A DNA stretch of 52,162 nt from Phormidium tenue FACHB-1050 (GCF_014696925.1 NZ_JACJQY010000040.1:1-52162); one strand, 5' to 3'; positions 17,518 to 26,608 are shown, counted from the first letter of the stretch. The notes: generated by a model not told the origin, from the sequence alone. Translations and numbers: made by a program.

Positions 17518-19014
17518 TTATGGTAACCAGCGTGGAACTGTGCCGAACATTGGTAATACTTCAGGTTGTAGAGGACTTGAACCTTGATTATTATTAATCG
17601 GCAACATAATTAGTTGGGTTGGTACTTGGGGAGTGCGAGAACTTCTAGATGCTTGAGCGGAGTCTTCTGAAACAGGTGAAGCATTAGAAGAGTCATTGCT
17701 GCTGGGAATTGCCGAATTCAAGAGAATTGATTGACCATCAGGAGCAATATTAAACTGAACTTCTCTTTGGGGTGGAAGTTCTAAAAGTCTTCGGAATTGA
17801 GTAGATTCTAAATCTATCGCCGCAAGATATGGCTTCTCCCGAAAGATATTTTTTGCAGTGTCCTGTTCTACATCAGTTAACAAGCAATAAATGGTCTTCT
17901 CCTGCGGATCAAACTGAGCGCCAAGAATCGACCCATTAATTTTTGTAAGTTCTTTCTGCAATCCTTGGTTATTTACCAAATAGAGCGATCGCGTATAGTC
18001 TTTGTTAAATTTAATCGTGGCAGCCTTCGTACCGCTTCTACCGAAATTTAAAACCGTGCCGAATCTTGGGAGAAAGTCCAACGGTGGGGCTTGCGGCTCA
18101 AGGGGCAAAATCGCAACTCCTTCGCCTTGAGCGATCGCCACCGATGCGCTGTCGGGCGTAAACATAAAATCGCCCCCTGGTTGGTTGTCAAGCGCTCGTG
18201 CTGGTTCATTCTCTTTGATGAGCCAGAGTCCATAGCGTCCAACTTGCTGACGGCTGAGACGCTGCACCAAGATGTTTTTGCCATCGGGCGAGAGATCGAA
18301 TTTGAAGTTTTGATAGTCATCACTGCCAAGTATAGGTTTTATCTCTGGTGAATTAGACGTGAGCCGATCTTCGCGATCAATTCCTGTCGTTACTGTATAA
18401 AGTTTTTGGTCAAGTAGGCTTTGCCCCGCCGTCTCGATCGCCCCAAATAGAACCTTTTGGCGATCAGGATAAATCCGAAAATCTAGAACTGTCAGATTAG
18501 CAGGTGTTAAAACACGCTTTTCCTTTTGTAGCACATTGTAAAGTACGAGGCGACCCTTATCTTCTCCTTGAAGACCGATATAAGCAAAATATGGGTTGGG
18601 TGTTGTAAAGCTTCCTGTGAAAGGCTCGATCGCTTGCTTCTCGCCAGATTCGCGAGCAAAGCGATCATAGGCATTTTCCAGCTTGACTGTATAGGATTTT
18701 CCATAACTAGCTGGTGCTAGGGGCGTATAGGACATCCGCCGAGATGACCAACTGATTTTGCCTGCAAGGGGCGGGTCAAATTTAAGATTTTGCTCAACAC
18801 TGTCACGATCCATTGGGCGGCTAAAGGTTAGGGCAAAAGAGATATTAGTGGCATCAATCTTCTGTCCTTGCCAACTAAAGTCTCTCACCTGTGGGGCTGT
18901 GCGATCGCCCACCCACAACAATATGGCGATCGCCACACTGAGCACTGCTACTAAACCGATGGCATAGCGATCGAGCGGCTGAGAAAATAATTTAAAGCGA
19001 GGGCTAAGTTGCAT
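17518..19014 (-). CDS. Membrane-anchored protein with Ig-like domain and beta-propeller
   Basis: A 498-residue protein. One N-terminal membrane segment (about 17-34, IGLVAVLSVAIAILLWVG) is followed by a bacterial Ig-like (Big_5/SbsA type) domain at about 40-130 (ALTFSRPMDRDSVEQNL, SYGKSYTVKL). A region of TolB/PD40-like propeller blades occupies about 140-430 (FDLSPDGKNILVQRLSR, FMFTPDSASVAIAQG, FNIAPDGQSILLNS). The last 60 residues are Ser/Pro-rich. It should sit on the periplasmic face. It follows the Get3d-type ATPase by 11 bases, so the two are probably co-transcribed. Function unknown. Confidence 0.75.
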   Translation of the reverse strand: MQLSPRFKLFSQPLDRYAIGLVAVLSVAIAILLWVGDRTAPQVRDFSWQGQKIDATNISFALTFSRPMDRDSVEQNLKFDPPLAGKISWSSRRMSYTPLAPASYGKSYTVKLENAYDRFARESGEKQAIEPFTGSFTTPNPYFAYIGLQGEDKGRLVLYNVLQKEKRVLTPANLTVLDFRIYPDRQKVLFGAIETAGQSLLDQKLYTVTTGIDREDRLTSNSPEIKPILGSDDYQNFKFDLSPDGKNILVQRLSRQQVGRYGLWLIKENEPARALDNQPGGDFMFTPDSASVAIAQGEGVAILPLEPQAPPLDFLPRFGTVLNFGRSGTKAATIKFNKDYTRSLYLVNNQGLQKELTKINGSILGAQFDPQEKTIYCLLTDVEQDTAKNIFREKPYLAAIDLESTQFRRLLELPPQREVQFNIAPDGQSILLNSAIPSSNDSSNASPVSEDSAQASRSSRTPQVPTQLIMLPINNNQGSSPLQPEVLPMFGTVPRWLP

Positions 19015-19025
19015 AGCTGAATAAT

Positions 19026-20087
19026 TTAGCCAAATGAAATAATTAAATAAGAATCTTGAAACTTTGCGCCAGTGGCTTGTTTGCCAGCTAGTTCATTGGG
19101 CAAGAAAATATTACGACGTTGATCGCCTGCTTCGATGGTGACTTCTGGTCCTAGTTGGATTAGTTTGACTTGTTTTTTATTGAATGTTGGCAAAAACAAC
19201 TTGACTTGCTTGGTTACTGCATTAATTTCAATGGGTTTTGGTGCAAGACTAGCTAGACGATCTGGGATTGTTAATTCTGTCACCTGATCGGGGATTTGAC
19301 ATACTGCTAAAGGTTCAAAATCTGCATCATTAATTTGCTCCCTAGCCAGCACCCCACCAATGGTCAAGCCAATTTGCTGAGCGCTACCCCATAAATATTT
19401 TGCTGTGGCGATCGCATAGGGGTCACCAGTGGTGACTAGATACGCCGCCACACGACTAGGATCGTTAACTGCTTTTTGACCGCGAGTTAATACCGATGAC
19501 ATTTCCCCCGCTTGTTGCGAAATATCATCGGTGCTAGAGACTTGGAGAATACTTCTTAAAATTGGCTCGACAAATGGCGAAATTGCTTGCCCAATCGCTG
19601 AACCTGTTAGTACTTGTTTAAAGCGGCGTAGATACCAGCCTAAAATCTCTGGCATTCCTAGCATTCTCAATGTTTCGAGATCGCCAACACCATCGTAAAT
19701 AATTACGTCATACTTACCTTCTGCATCACGCTCGCGCAAAAAGCTTAAACCTAGTGCCGAGTCCATTCCAGGTAAAATTCCAAGCTCTTGACCATACACT
19801 TCTTTAAAAAAAGGAGTCCGCAAATACTGGGTTTCCAACCCTTTCATCTTGTCCCAATAGCGTTCAAGCAGAAGTGTTGACTGTAAATGTACAGCCGCAA
19901 AATTGGGTGCAACTAATTGCGGATCGTTAGTTAACTCAGCACCAAGCCTCATGCTGAGGCTATCCCCTGCTTGCTGACCAACATATAAGACTTGTTTGTT
20001 CTGGGCGGCAAAAGCACGCGCAACCGCGATCGCAGTCGTTGTCTTGCCAACACCACCTTTACCGAGAAATGTCAGAATTAGGCTCAT
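19026..20087 (-). CDS. ArsA/Get3-family ATPase of the Get3d type
   Basis: A 353-residue P-loop ATPase. The deviant Walker A is GKGGVGKTT (9-17). Switch regions appear as VIIYDGVGDLETLRM. The C-terminal 60-70 residues (KQVKLFLPTFNKKQVKLIQLG, then GPEVTIEAGDQRRNIFLP) look like the alpha-crystallin/HSP20-like domain that marks the photosynthetic Get3d branch; this is from family knowledge. Unlike Get3 it is not known to insert tail-anchored proteins. Its start lies 29 bases inside the HU-like gene, so the two are translationally coupled. Confidence 0.85.
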   Translation of the reverse strand: MSLILTFLGKGGVGKTTTAIAVARAFAAQNKQVLYVGQQAGDSLSMRLGAELTNDPQLVAPNFAAVHLQSTLLLERYWDKMKGLETQYLRTPFFKEVYGQELGILPGMDSALGLSFLRERDAEGKYDVIIYDGVGDLETLRMLGMPEILGWYLRRFKQVLTGSAIGQAISPFVEPILRSILQVSSTDDISQQAGEMSSVLTRGQKAVNDPSRVAAYLVTTGDPYAIATAKYLWGSAQQIGLTIGGVLAREQINDADFEPLAVCQIPDQVTELTIPDRLASLAPKPIEINAVTKQVKLFLPTFNKKQVKLIQLGPEVTIEAGDQRRNIFLPNELAGKQATGAKFQDSYLIISFG

Positions 20088-20376
20088 TGGGATTCTGCAC
20101 TAGCTTTTTTAGATGAGGACTGGACGTAAAGTGAGGAATAATAACTTCAGGAATAGTAATGGGCTGATGTGTACGAGGATGACTTCCTGAACGGGCGCGA
20201 CGGTGGCGCACACTAAACTTACCAAAACCACTAAGGGTTATGGATTGGTGATTGGATAAAGCTTTGGTAACACAGGTTAATACAGCTTCGAGGCTAGCGG
20301 AAGCCATACTATAGCTTAGCCCATCAACCTCAGCCATCATGCCCCGAATGATATCTTGACGGTTAATATCTGCCAT
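20059..20376 (-). CDS. Divergent HU/IHF-family DNA-binding protein
   Basis: A 105-residue protein with the HU fold: helical half (DIIRGMMAEVDGLSYSMASASLEAVL), strand SGFGKFSVRHRRARSG, and beta-arm GSHPRTHQPITIPE in place of the usual GRNPRTGEPI. A 20-residue unconserved tail (HLKKLVQNPNEPNSDISR) overlaps the Get3d-type gene. It is diverged from the main cyanobacterial HU, so it is probably a second, specialised nucleoid or IHF-like protein. ATG at 20376. Confidence 0.85.
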   Translation of the reverse strand: MADINRQDIIRGMMAEVDGLSYSMASASLEAVLTCVTKALSNHQSITLSGFGKFSVRHRRARSGSHPRTHQPITIPEVIIPHFTSSPHLKKLVQNPNEPNSDISR

Positions 20377-20404
20377 AGGGCTTATTAGTGATGCTTATTT
20401 AGTG

Positions 20405-20437
20405 ATTAGGATGTCGCGTACTACGCAACATCCTAAT
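20405..20437. terminator. Terminator of the DUF2862 gene
   Basis: A 10-bp stem ATTAGGATGT (20405-20414) with 20428-20437, extended by GCG/CGC after one mismatch. It lies between the DUF2862 stop and the HU-like gene on the same strand, separating their transcripts. Confidence 0.6.
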
Positions 20438-20441
20438 GCTT

Positions 20442-20633
20442 TTAGGCTGATTCTAACTCATCTGCAAAAAACCAAGACTTGGTACTATCAGAGAATTTGA
20501 CGATGTAGCCCCATTTGCTACCATCCATAATTTTCTCTTCTTTGATTACGCCGATTTCGCCAATTTTGTTAGAGATTGCCTTACCGCTGCCATCTTTGAA
20601 ACTACGAACACGAACTTTTTGTCCAACTTGCAT
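20442..20633 (-). CDS. DUF2862 small protein
   Basis: A 63-residue cyanobacterial protein with an SH3-like all-beta pattern (MQVGQKVRVRSFKDGSG, GEIGVIKEEKIMDGSKWGYIVKF, SWFFADELE), typical of DUF2862. Such small barrels often bind other proteins or RNA; the role is unknown. Divergent from panB. Confidence 0.8.
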   Translation of the reverse strand: MQVGQKVRVRSFKDGSGKAISNKIGEIGVIKEEKIMDGSKWGYIVKFSDSTKSWFFADELESA

Positions 20634-20723
20634 AATGTTTGCTTCTCGTACCGAACTCGATTAATATGTTGCGTTTGCTTTAAAAAGTTTACATTAGATG
20701 TTAGCTCTATAAAATAAAGAACC

Positions 20724-20762
20724 AATTTGTTGTGGTAAAGCTCCGTTGTACTACAACAAATA
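20724..20762. promoter_or_regulatory. Inverted repeats in the panB leader
   Basis: ATTTGTTGT pairs with ACAACAAAT across 39 bases, with a nested palindrome GTTGT-ACT-ACAAC at 20745-20757. The latter includes GTACTACAA, resembling the tRNA-array half-site. Probably operator or leader hairpin of panB; weak evidence. Confidence 0.3.
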
Positions 20763-20782
20763 TAATCACGAGGAATGCCACG

Positions 20783-21550
20783 ATGCCAGTGTCGATCGCC
20801 CAAATACAAAAATGGAAACACCAAAAAAAGCCGATCGCGGCTTTGACAGCAAGTGACTATGCGATCGCCAAACTGCTCGACAAAGCAGGCGTGGATATGA
20901 TCTTGGTGGGTGATTCTCTGGCGATGGTGGCGCTTGGTTACAAAAACACCTTGCCTGTTACCCTTGATGACATGATTCGTCACGCTCAAGCGGTCGGGCG
21001 TGGTGTTGATAATGCTTTACTAATTGTTGATATGCCATTTCTCAGCTATCAAATTTCTGCGGAAGAGGCGATGCGATCGGCGGGACGCATTTTCAAAGAA
21101 ACTGATGCGCGGGGCATTAAGCTTGAAGGTGGGTATCCTGATATGGTTGAAACGATTCGTAAGTTAGTACAAGCAGGAATGCCAGTTATGGGGCATGTAG
21201 GCTTAACACCGCAATCGGTGCATCGGATCGGTTATCGAGTCCAAGGTGGTACTCCTGACACTGCCGAAGAGATTTTACATCAATCTAAAGCTTTAGTGGA
21301 AGCTGGTATTTTTGCACTGCTATTAGAAAATATTCCTGCGGATTTAGCGACCAAAATTACAGAACTAATTCCTGTCCCCACAATTGGTATTGGTGCAGGT
21401 CAAGGCTGTGATGGACAGATTTTGGTGACTCATGATGTTTTAGGCTTATCCGATTGGCAGCCTCCTTTTGCTCGTAAATATGTTGATTTGCAAAGCTCGA
21501 TAACAGAAGTTGTTAAGCAGTATTGCCAAGATGTAAGAACCAAATCTTAG
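20783..21550 (+). CDS. panB: 3-methyl-2-oxobutanoate hydroxymethyltransferase PanB
   Basis: A 255-residue enzyme when started at ATG 20783 (SD GAGGAATG nearby); the 20732 start adds 17 residues across the leader palindrome. Motifs: [66 protein letters not shown]. It transfers a hydroxymethyl group from methylene-tetrahydrofolate to 2-oxoisovalerate, the first step to pantothenate and CoA. panC is not adjacent. Confidence 0.95.
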   Translation: MPVSIAQIQKWKHQKKPIAALTASDYAIAKLLDKAGVDMILVGDSLAMVALGYKNTLPVTLDDMIRHAQAVGRGVDNALLIVDMPFLSYQISAEEAMRSAGRIFKETDARGIKLEGGYPDMVETIRKLVQAGMPVMGHVGLTPQSVHRIGYRVQGGTPDTAEEILHQSKALVEAGIFALLLENIPADLATKITELIPVPTIGIGAGQGCDGQILVTHDVLGLSDWQPPFARKYVDLQSSITEVVKQYCQDVRTKS

Positions 21551-21567
21551 AAGATAGGTAAAATCAA

Positions 21568-22440
21568 ATGCTAAGCGCACCTGCGGGATATAAGACCCAA
21601 TCAGTTGATACCAGCATTGATGCTGAAATGTATCTGTTCAATCGATTAAAATCTCTGACACTAATTCAAAAGGCTGAAAAAGTTAGCGGCTGGACAAAAG
21701 GATGCTTAGAACTCTATTTAGTTGGTCTTCAGCAGCGCTATCCAAATATAAGTTTATGCAAGTTGCGATACGAATTTGCTAAAGCTACACTTAAATTTAA
21801 TTTCTCTGATTCTGTATATCAAAATATTTCTGCATACGAGCAACCACTTATGCTTACTGATCCAATTTCACTAGCGCTGGATGTAGCTGCAATTTTTAAT
21901 GGTTTAGATATTCCCTATTTAGTCGGTGGATCGGTTGCAAGCACGCTAATGGGAGAGCCGAGAGCAACTGAAGATGTAGATATTGTTGCTGATTTAACCA
22001 TAGAAAAATTAATTCCATTACTACAATCTCTCCAACCCAGATTCTATGTCTCTGAAGATTCAGTTAGAGATGCAATTAGGTTCAAGCGTTCCTTTAATCT
22101 AATCGACAATGATTCTCTGGGGAAAATAGATGTTTTTGTGCTTAAAGATAACCCTTTTCCTCAAATTGAGTTTCAACGTCGCCGATCGCAATTAGTGAGA
22201 CAAAATCCCGACCAAATGCTGGTATTGCCCACTCCTGAAGATATTATTTTGCAAAAGTTGGTTTGGTATCGGATGACTAAGAATGAGTCGCAGAGACAAT
22301 GGCGCGATGTTTTGGGAGTGCTAAAGATTCAAGGCGATCGCCTTGATTTTGGATATTTACAAAAATGGGCTGAGGAACTTAGCCTCAGTGATTTGTTAGA
22401 GACTGCTTGTACAGAGTCAGGGATAGAACTTTTTTTCTAA
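21568..22440 (+). CDS. Nucleotidyltransferase-fold protein (AbiEii/MNT-like)
   Basis: A 290-residue protein. A 100-residue helical N-terminus (LIQKAEKVSGWTKGCLELYLV) precedes a nucleotidyltransferase core: YLVGGSVASTLMGEP (GGS at 120-122) and TEDVDIV with the metal-binding pair D136 and D138, then TPEDIILQKLVWYR. The third acid may be the D in GKIDVFVLKD. This resembles orphan nucleotidyltransferases and toxin-type AbiEii domains, but no antitoxin is adjacent. It begins 17 bases after panB, so may be co-transcribed. Substrate unknown. Confidence 0.75.
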   Translation: MLSAPAGYKTQSVDTSIDAEMYLFNRLKSLTLIQKAEKVSGWTKGCLELYLVGLQQRYPNISLCKLRYEFAKATLKFNFSDSVYQNISAYEQPLMLTDPISLALDVAAIFNGLDIPYLVGGSVASTLMGEPRATEDVDIVADLTIEKLIPLLQSLQPRFYVSEDSVRDAIRFKRSFNLIDNDSLGKIDVFVLKDNPFPQIEFQRRRSQLVRQNPDQMLVLPTPEDIILQKLVWYRMTKNESQRQWRDVLGVLKIQGDRLDFGYLQKWAEELSLSDLLETACTESGIELFF

Positions 22441-22473
22441 AAACAAAAGGAACGCTTTGCTTTCCTTTTGTTT
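22441..22473. terminator. Bidirectional hairpin terminator
   Basis: A 12-bp perfect stem (AAACAAAAGGAA at 22441-22452 with 22462-22473), loop CGCTTTGCT, starting directly after the TAA of the nucleotidyltransferase gene and ending four bases from the convergent kinase gene. Confidence 0.75.
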
Positions 22474-22476
22474 GGC

Positions 22477-24435
22477 TTACCAACTGCGACCGTTTACCGA
22501 TCGCCTTAAGCCAGAGCCAACCAATTCGCGCTCTTCGCCTTGAAAATTGCTCATAGAATTATTGATTAAATCTTGCTGTTTATCATCTTGATATTTTTGC
22601 TCATCGCGTAATAACACCTCACGGACTGCCCGCACCATTGATCTCTGGGCAAGTTTAGAAATGACATCGCGCCCAAAGGTAAGTGTCTGACGCTTAGTGA
22701 GAATGCGAGTTGCTAAAGGCAAAATGTCGGTGGGAGCGATCGCCTTGTCTTTCTGGAGAATTGTCCATAGTCTCGCAATATAGCCCAAACTCGATGGAGT
22801 CTCAGTTTTAGCGATTGTTTCTTTGACTTGAGGATCAATTACGATATTGCCGATGGGTGACGTGCGAAATCTTTCTGGTAAACGCTTGCTTGCCTCAACT
22901 TCGATGCCTTTGACGATCTCATCGATGATGCGATCGTGCATAAATTCACTGCGATCAGAAAGTAAGAAATCAATTCCTTTGTCGAGAGTTCCATTCAAGT
23001 TGTAGTCAGGATTGGTTTGAGCATTGCTGAGCAAATTCTCTAGACGATTCCATCGGAATTCACCATCACGGAAGAGTAAATCCTTGAGAGCCATTCTTAA
23101 CTCTGGAGCAGAGTCATTCAGCAAACGATTAGCAACGTAGGGATAGGCGACGGCTAAAACCTTGAAATTAGGATCGACGCTAAAGGCAATGCCTTCTAAC
23201 GTGACGAGCGATCGGATGATCAGTGCATAGTATGCAGGGACTTGGAAGGGATAGTCATACATAATCTGTGATAACTGATCAGTCATGTCTTTAAAATCCA
23301 TTTGTGTCAAGCTTTGACCTTCAGGCGGATTGAAGACTTCCGATAGTGCAGGGACGATCGCATCAAAGTCGATATCTTCAGTCAAAAAGCCTAAACGTAC
23401 ATAGTCTTTAGAAAGAGCAATAAAATCACGATTGACTAAATGCACGATCGCTTCGATTAGTCCAAAGCGTTGCTCTGAGGAAACTTGGCTCATCATGCCA
23501 AAGTCGAGATAAGCAAGTTTGCCATCACCCATTACTAATAAATTACCTGGGTGTGGATCGGCGTGAAAATAGCCATAGTCAAGCAATTGGCGCAAAGAGC
23601 ATTGCACACCAACTTCAATGATGTGGCGACTATCAAAGCCAGCTTCTTTGACTCCCTGTACGTTAGTTAACTTAATGCCTTCAATCCATTCCATCGTCAA
23701 TACACGCTTAGCAGTATATTGCCAATAGATTTTAGGAACATAAATCCCGTCCAATCCACCATAGTATTCAGCAAATCTTTCGGCGTTTTGACCCTCAAAG
23801 GTGTAGTCCATTTCCTCAAAAATGCGACTAGCAAACTCATCAAGGATGGCGGCTAAATTGGTACGCACAAACTTGAAAGTCTTTTTTAGCCATGTGGCAA
23901 TACCGCGCAGGATATACATGTCGAGCGCGATACCTGCGGCAATGTCAGGACGTTGGACTTTGATGGCAACGAGTTCGCCTGTTTTGAGTTTGCCTTTATA
24001 GACTTGACCTAATGAAGCAGCAGCGATCGGGTTATCGGAGATTTCGGCATAAACTTCCGAGGGATCGGCTCCTAATGCATCGCGAATAAATTGATAGGCG
24101 ATTTCGTTAGGAAATGGTGGTAGCTGATCTTGCAGTTCGGCGAGTTCGTCCATGAATACAGGTGGCACGATGTCAGGACGGGTCGAGAGGGCTTGACCAA
24201 TTTTGATAAAGGCTGGACCGAGACGGGTTAGTAACTTTCTCGATTCGATCGCTAATTTTTTTAATTCTGTGGCTGAGGCTTTGGCGCTGAGGCGTAGTCT
24301 CAAAATCAACCAGATCAGTGGGACAAAAATCACTATGCAGCGCCACCAGACCCGCAAAGGTTGGTTGCGGTAGTAGTTTGCGATCGCGTCAATGTCATAA
24401 CGATCTAACTCAAAGTCTGTTTTGGTTACGGGCAT
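22477..24435 (-). CDS. ABC1/UbiB/AarF-family atypical kinase
   Basis: A 652-residue protein of the ABC1 kinase family. The family KxGQ motif is FIKIGQALSTRPDIVP, the Ala-rich loop is AAASLGQVYKGKL, the lysine is VAIKVQRP, the catalytic/metal region is FHADPHPGNLLV and LDFGMMS. One hydrophobic segment near the N-terminus (about 29-48, VWWRCIVIFVPLIWLIL) anchors it. In cyanobacteria and plastids such kinases affect prenylquinone and tocopherol metabolism and photostress. A 200-residue C-terminal extension is typical of the long cyanobacterial paralogues. Confidence 0.9.
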   Translation of the reverse strand: MPVTKTDFELDRYDIDAIANYYRNQPLRVWWRCIVIFVPLIWLILRLRLSAKASATELKKLAIESRKLLTRLGPAFIKIGQALSTRPDIVPPVFMDELAELQDQLPPFPNEIAYQFIRDALGADPSEVYAEISDNPIAAASLGQVYKGKLKTGELVAIKVQRPDIAAGIALDMYILRGIATWLKKTFKFVRTNLAAILDEFASRIFEEMDYTFEGQNAERFAEYYGGLDGIYVPKIYWQYTAKRVLTMEWIEGIKLTNVQGVKEAGFDSRHIIEVGVQCSLRQLLDYGYFHADPHPGNLLVMGDGKLAYLDFGMMSQVSSEQRFGLIEAIVHLVNRDFIALSKDYVRLGFLTEDIDFDAIVPALSEVFNPPEGQSLTQMDFKDMTDQLSQIMYDYPFQVPAYYALIIRSLVTLEGIAFSVDPNFKVLAVAYPYVANRLLNDSAPELRMALKDLLFRDGEFRWNRLENLLSNAQTNPDYNLNGTLDKGIDFLLSDRSEFMHDRIIDEIVKGIEVEASKRLPERFRTSPIGNIVIDPQVKETIAKTETPSSLGYIARLWTILQKDKAIAPTDILPLATRILTKRQTLTFGRDVISKLAQRSMVRAVREVLLRDEQKYQDDKQQDLINNSMSNFQGEERELVGSGLRRSVNGRSW

Positions 24436-24578
24436 AGAATTTTTGTAGACTCATCTGTAGACTTAATGTATAGATTATTTTAACAATTTGTAACAAGATT
24501 CGGGATAGCTCTCTAGGCTTAAGTTTGATTTCAGTGAATGGAGTAAAATAAACCATAGATTTTTTATTTATTGCTGCT

Positions 24579-24935
24579 ATGAGTCAAACCGATAACCTAG
24601 AAGAACGCTTTCGTGAGCTAGAGCGCGAAGTAATGGGCAATAAGCAACAAGCGAGTAGCCAGACCCATGATCCTAATAAACGCGCTGAACCAGAATTTGT
24701 GGCTGTTGGGCAAAGCGTAGAGGCAGCTAAAACTGGCTTAGGTAGTCTTATTGCTTGGGTAAATAGCCTAACTGGAGCAACTAAAGTTGCTGCGATCGTA
24801 GCGATCGGGCTAGTTTCATTTACAATTCTGAGTTTTGTATTTAAACTAGTATCACTTGCCATTTCCATCGGCATTATGGCGCTAGTCGGCTTTATTTTGT
24901 ACAAAGTATTCTTTGAGCCAAGCCCAACAAAATAA
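24579..24935 (+). CDS. Small membrane protein, unknown function
   Basis: A 118-residue protein with a charged N-terminal helix (LEERFRELEREVMGNKQQ) and two closely spaced hydrophobic segments at about 68-86 and 91-111 forming a hairpin in the membrane. Conserved-looking hypothetical; no function recognised. The hydrophilic helix probably stays in the cytoplasm. A terminator hairpin follows. Confidence 0.65.
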   Translation: MSQTDNLEERFRELEREVMGNKQQASSQTHDPNKRAEPEFVAVGQSVEAAKTGLGSLIAWVNSLTGATKVAAIVAIGLVSFTILSFVFKLVSLAISIGIMALVGFILYKVFFEPSPTK

Positions 24936-24938
24936 ATA

Positions 24939-24969
24939 ATAAAAATCTTTACACAGTAGAGATTTTTAT
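24939..24969. terminator. AT-rich hairpin terminator
   Basis: A 10-bp perfect stem ATAAAAATCT (24939-24948) with 24960-24969, an 11-base loop, just after the 118-residue membrane-protein gene. Confidence 0.55.
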
Positions 24970-25003
24970 ATCTAAAACTAAATGTCTATCAGGACTAACT
25001 CCT

Positions 25004-25348
25004 ATGACTATTTCTCGTGCATCTCGTAGACCAATTCAGCCGAAATTGCGTTCTATGCCTCTACGGAAAACCCCTTCGGCGCTATACATCCAAATGCATC
25101 AACTCGCCAATGAGAAAGAGCGACTACAAGAAGAACTGGTACGAGTAAGCGATCGCCAGCAACAAATAGTTAATCGTCTTGCCGAGCTTGATCGCAATCT
25201 CGCGCAGTTGGATCTAGAGGTGGAGAATAATGCTGTAAGTGCAGAAATGTCAGAAGCACAATTTGTTAACAAAATTAAAGCTAAGCCCACAGAGCGTATT
25301 CAAACAATCCGTGGTGCGACTTACGAAAGTATGACGATTGAATACTAA
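25004..25348 (+). CDS. Coiled-coil small protein, GvpV-like
   Basis: A 114-residue protein: basic head (SRASRRPIQPKLRSMPLRK), central coiled coil (about 32-72: ANEKERLQEELVRVSDRQQQ) and tail ending ATYESMTIEY. The layout recalls the gas-vesicle accessory protein GvpV of cyanobacteria, but no other gvp gene is in the window and the resemblance is from memory. Treat as a coiled-coil hypothetical. Followed by a 15-bp hairpin. Confidence 0.6.
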   Translation: MTISRASRRPIQPKLRSMPLRKTPSALYIQMHQLANEKERLQEELVRVSDRQQQIVNRLAELDRNLAQLDLEVENNAVSAEMSEAQFVNKIKAKPTERIQTIRGATYESMTIEY

Positions 25349-25371
25349 TAAATATTGGGCAAGGGGTTTTG

Positions 25372-25404
25372 AGTTTGCATTTTGCTTACAGCAAAATGCA
25401 AACT
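25372..25404. terminator. Hairpin between the coiled-coil gene and the REC-PP2C gene
   Basis: A 15-bp perfect stem (25372-25386 and 25390-25404), TAC loop, core CATTTTGCT-TAC-AGCAAAATG. It touches the 3' end of the convergent gene at 25406 and should serve both directions. Confidence 0.7.
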
Positions 25405-25405
25405 G

Positions 25406-26542
25406 TTAGGGGAAGTGAATTTGTAGTAGCGAAACATCATCACCAAATTTGGCGTTGGGAGTTTCGCTTTGGATTTTTTGCAAAATTGAATTTGTACTAA
25501 TTTCTTCACTTAAGGAGAACTTTTCTACTAAGTAATCGAAAAATTTAGGCATTCCCCATATTTTGTCATTTTCTTTCAGAACCTCAAAGATGCCATCACT
25601 GCAAATAAAAAGTTTACTGTCTGGCGCTATCAATAGCTCCGAGCTAGCGTAATCAACATCAGGGAAAAATCCTATAGGCATATCTAGACTAGGAAGTTCT
25701 TGTATTTGCGGGTTTTCAGGAGTTCCAGAAATCAAAATTCCTTGGGGATGTCCAGCATTAGCATAAATCAGCTTACGTTGCGATCGCTCATAAACTCCAT
25801 ACCACATGGTGAAATAGCGCCCATTGTGCTGACTCATCTGAAAAGCTCGATTAAGCTCTATCATAATTGCGCTAGGCTCATAAAACTTCTCTTTCCCAAA
25901 GGACTGCGATCGCAAGAGATTTAAAATTGAAATAGATAATAATGCTGAACCTACACCATGACCAGAAGTATCGATTAAATAAATAGCTAAATGATCAGGA
26001 TCTAGCCAATAAAAATCATAACAGTCCCCACCCAATTGACTAGACGGAATAAACTCGGCGGTAATGTTCACGTCACCCTTTAACGGCAAAGGTAATAAAG
26101 ATTGGATATAGTCACCAGCTTCAGCAAGTTCGGCTTCTAGTAATTGCTTCTGTAGTTGTAAATCCTTGTTAAGTTGATAGATTCGCAAACCAGCCCTGAC
26201 ACTGGCGATTAATTCAGTTTTATCGATCGGTTTAGATAAAAAATCATCAGCTCCATTATCTAGAGCTTGTACTTTATCTTCTACAGCACCTTTAGAAGTT
26301 AATAAAATAAAAATTGTTGAAGATAATTTATCTTCCAACTTAATTTGACGACAAACTTCTAATCCATCGATGTCTGGCATCATCCAACCACAGATGATTA
26401 ACGCTGGTTGATATTGTTTGGCGAATGATATTCCCTCTTTCCCATTCTTAGCTACAATTACTTCATACTTTTGTGCTTGCAGGGTATTTTTCAGTATCAT
26501 TTGCATGACAAGATCATCATCGATTACAAGAATTTGTATCAT
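25406..26542 (-). CDS. Receiver-PP2C (SpoIIE-type) phosphatase with altered receiver
   Basis: A 378-residue regulator. Receiver domain (about 1-120): acidic pair IDDD near the N-terminus, Thr in LLTSKG and Lys in LSKPID. A helical linker (about 122-150) joins it to a SpoIIE-type PP2C phosphatase (about 160-376: GGDCYDFYWLDPDHLAIYLIDTSGHG, YANAGHP, FICSDGIFE, GDDVSLL). The position that should hold the phosphorylated Asp reads LIICGWMMPDIDG, with Gly where LDxxMP is expected. Such phosphatases usually dephosphorylate STAS antagonists; the STAS gene at 14493 is a candidate by family only. Confidence 0.9.
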   Translation of the reverse strand: MIQILVIDDDLVMQMILKNTLQAQKYEVIVAKNGKEGISFAKQYQPALIICGWMMPDIDGLEVCRQIKLEDKLSSTIFILLTSKGAVEDKVQALDNGADDFLSKPIDKTELIASVRAGLRIYQLNKDLQLQKQLLEAELAEAGDYIQSLLPLPLKGDVNITAEFIPSSQLGGDCYDFYWLDPDHLAIYLIDTSGHGVGSALLSISILNLLRSQSFGKEKFYEPSAIMIELNRAFQMSQHNGRYFTMWYGVYERSQRKLIYANAGHPQGILISGTPENPQIQELPSLDMPIGFFPDVDYASSELLIAPDSKLFICSDGIFEVLKENDKIWGMPKFFDYLVEKFSLSEEISTNSILQKIQSETPNAKFGDDVSLLQIHFP

Positions 26543-26571
26543 TCTGATTACCTTATGGGCTACATATTATA

Positions 26572-26608
26572 GCAAAACATAAAATGGCGTAGCCATTTTG
26601 TATTTTGC
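26572..26608. repeat. Imperfect hairpin with AAAATGGC-GTA-GCCATTTT core
   Basis: A short spacer hairpin whose 8-bp perfect core AAAATGGC-GTA-GCCATTTT is identical to that at 38465-38483 in the tRNA array. It lies upstream of the REC-PP2C gene. Confidence 0.55.

Noticed and set aside
20546-20989. 147-residue minus-strand ORF across the DUF2862/panB spacer
   Set aside because: It covers the divergent leader and the start of panB in antisense; no conserved motif.
21568-22440. Nucleotidyltransferase as an AbiE-type toxin
   Set aside because: No antitoxin (AbiEi-like) gene lies beside it; it sits after panB in a plain context.
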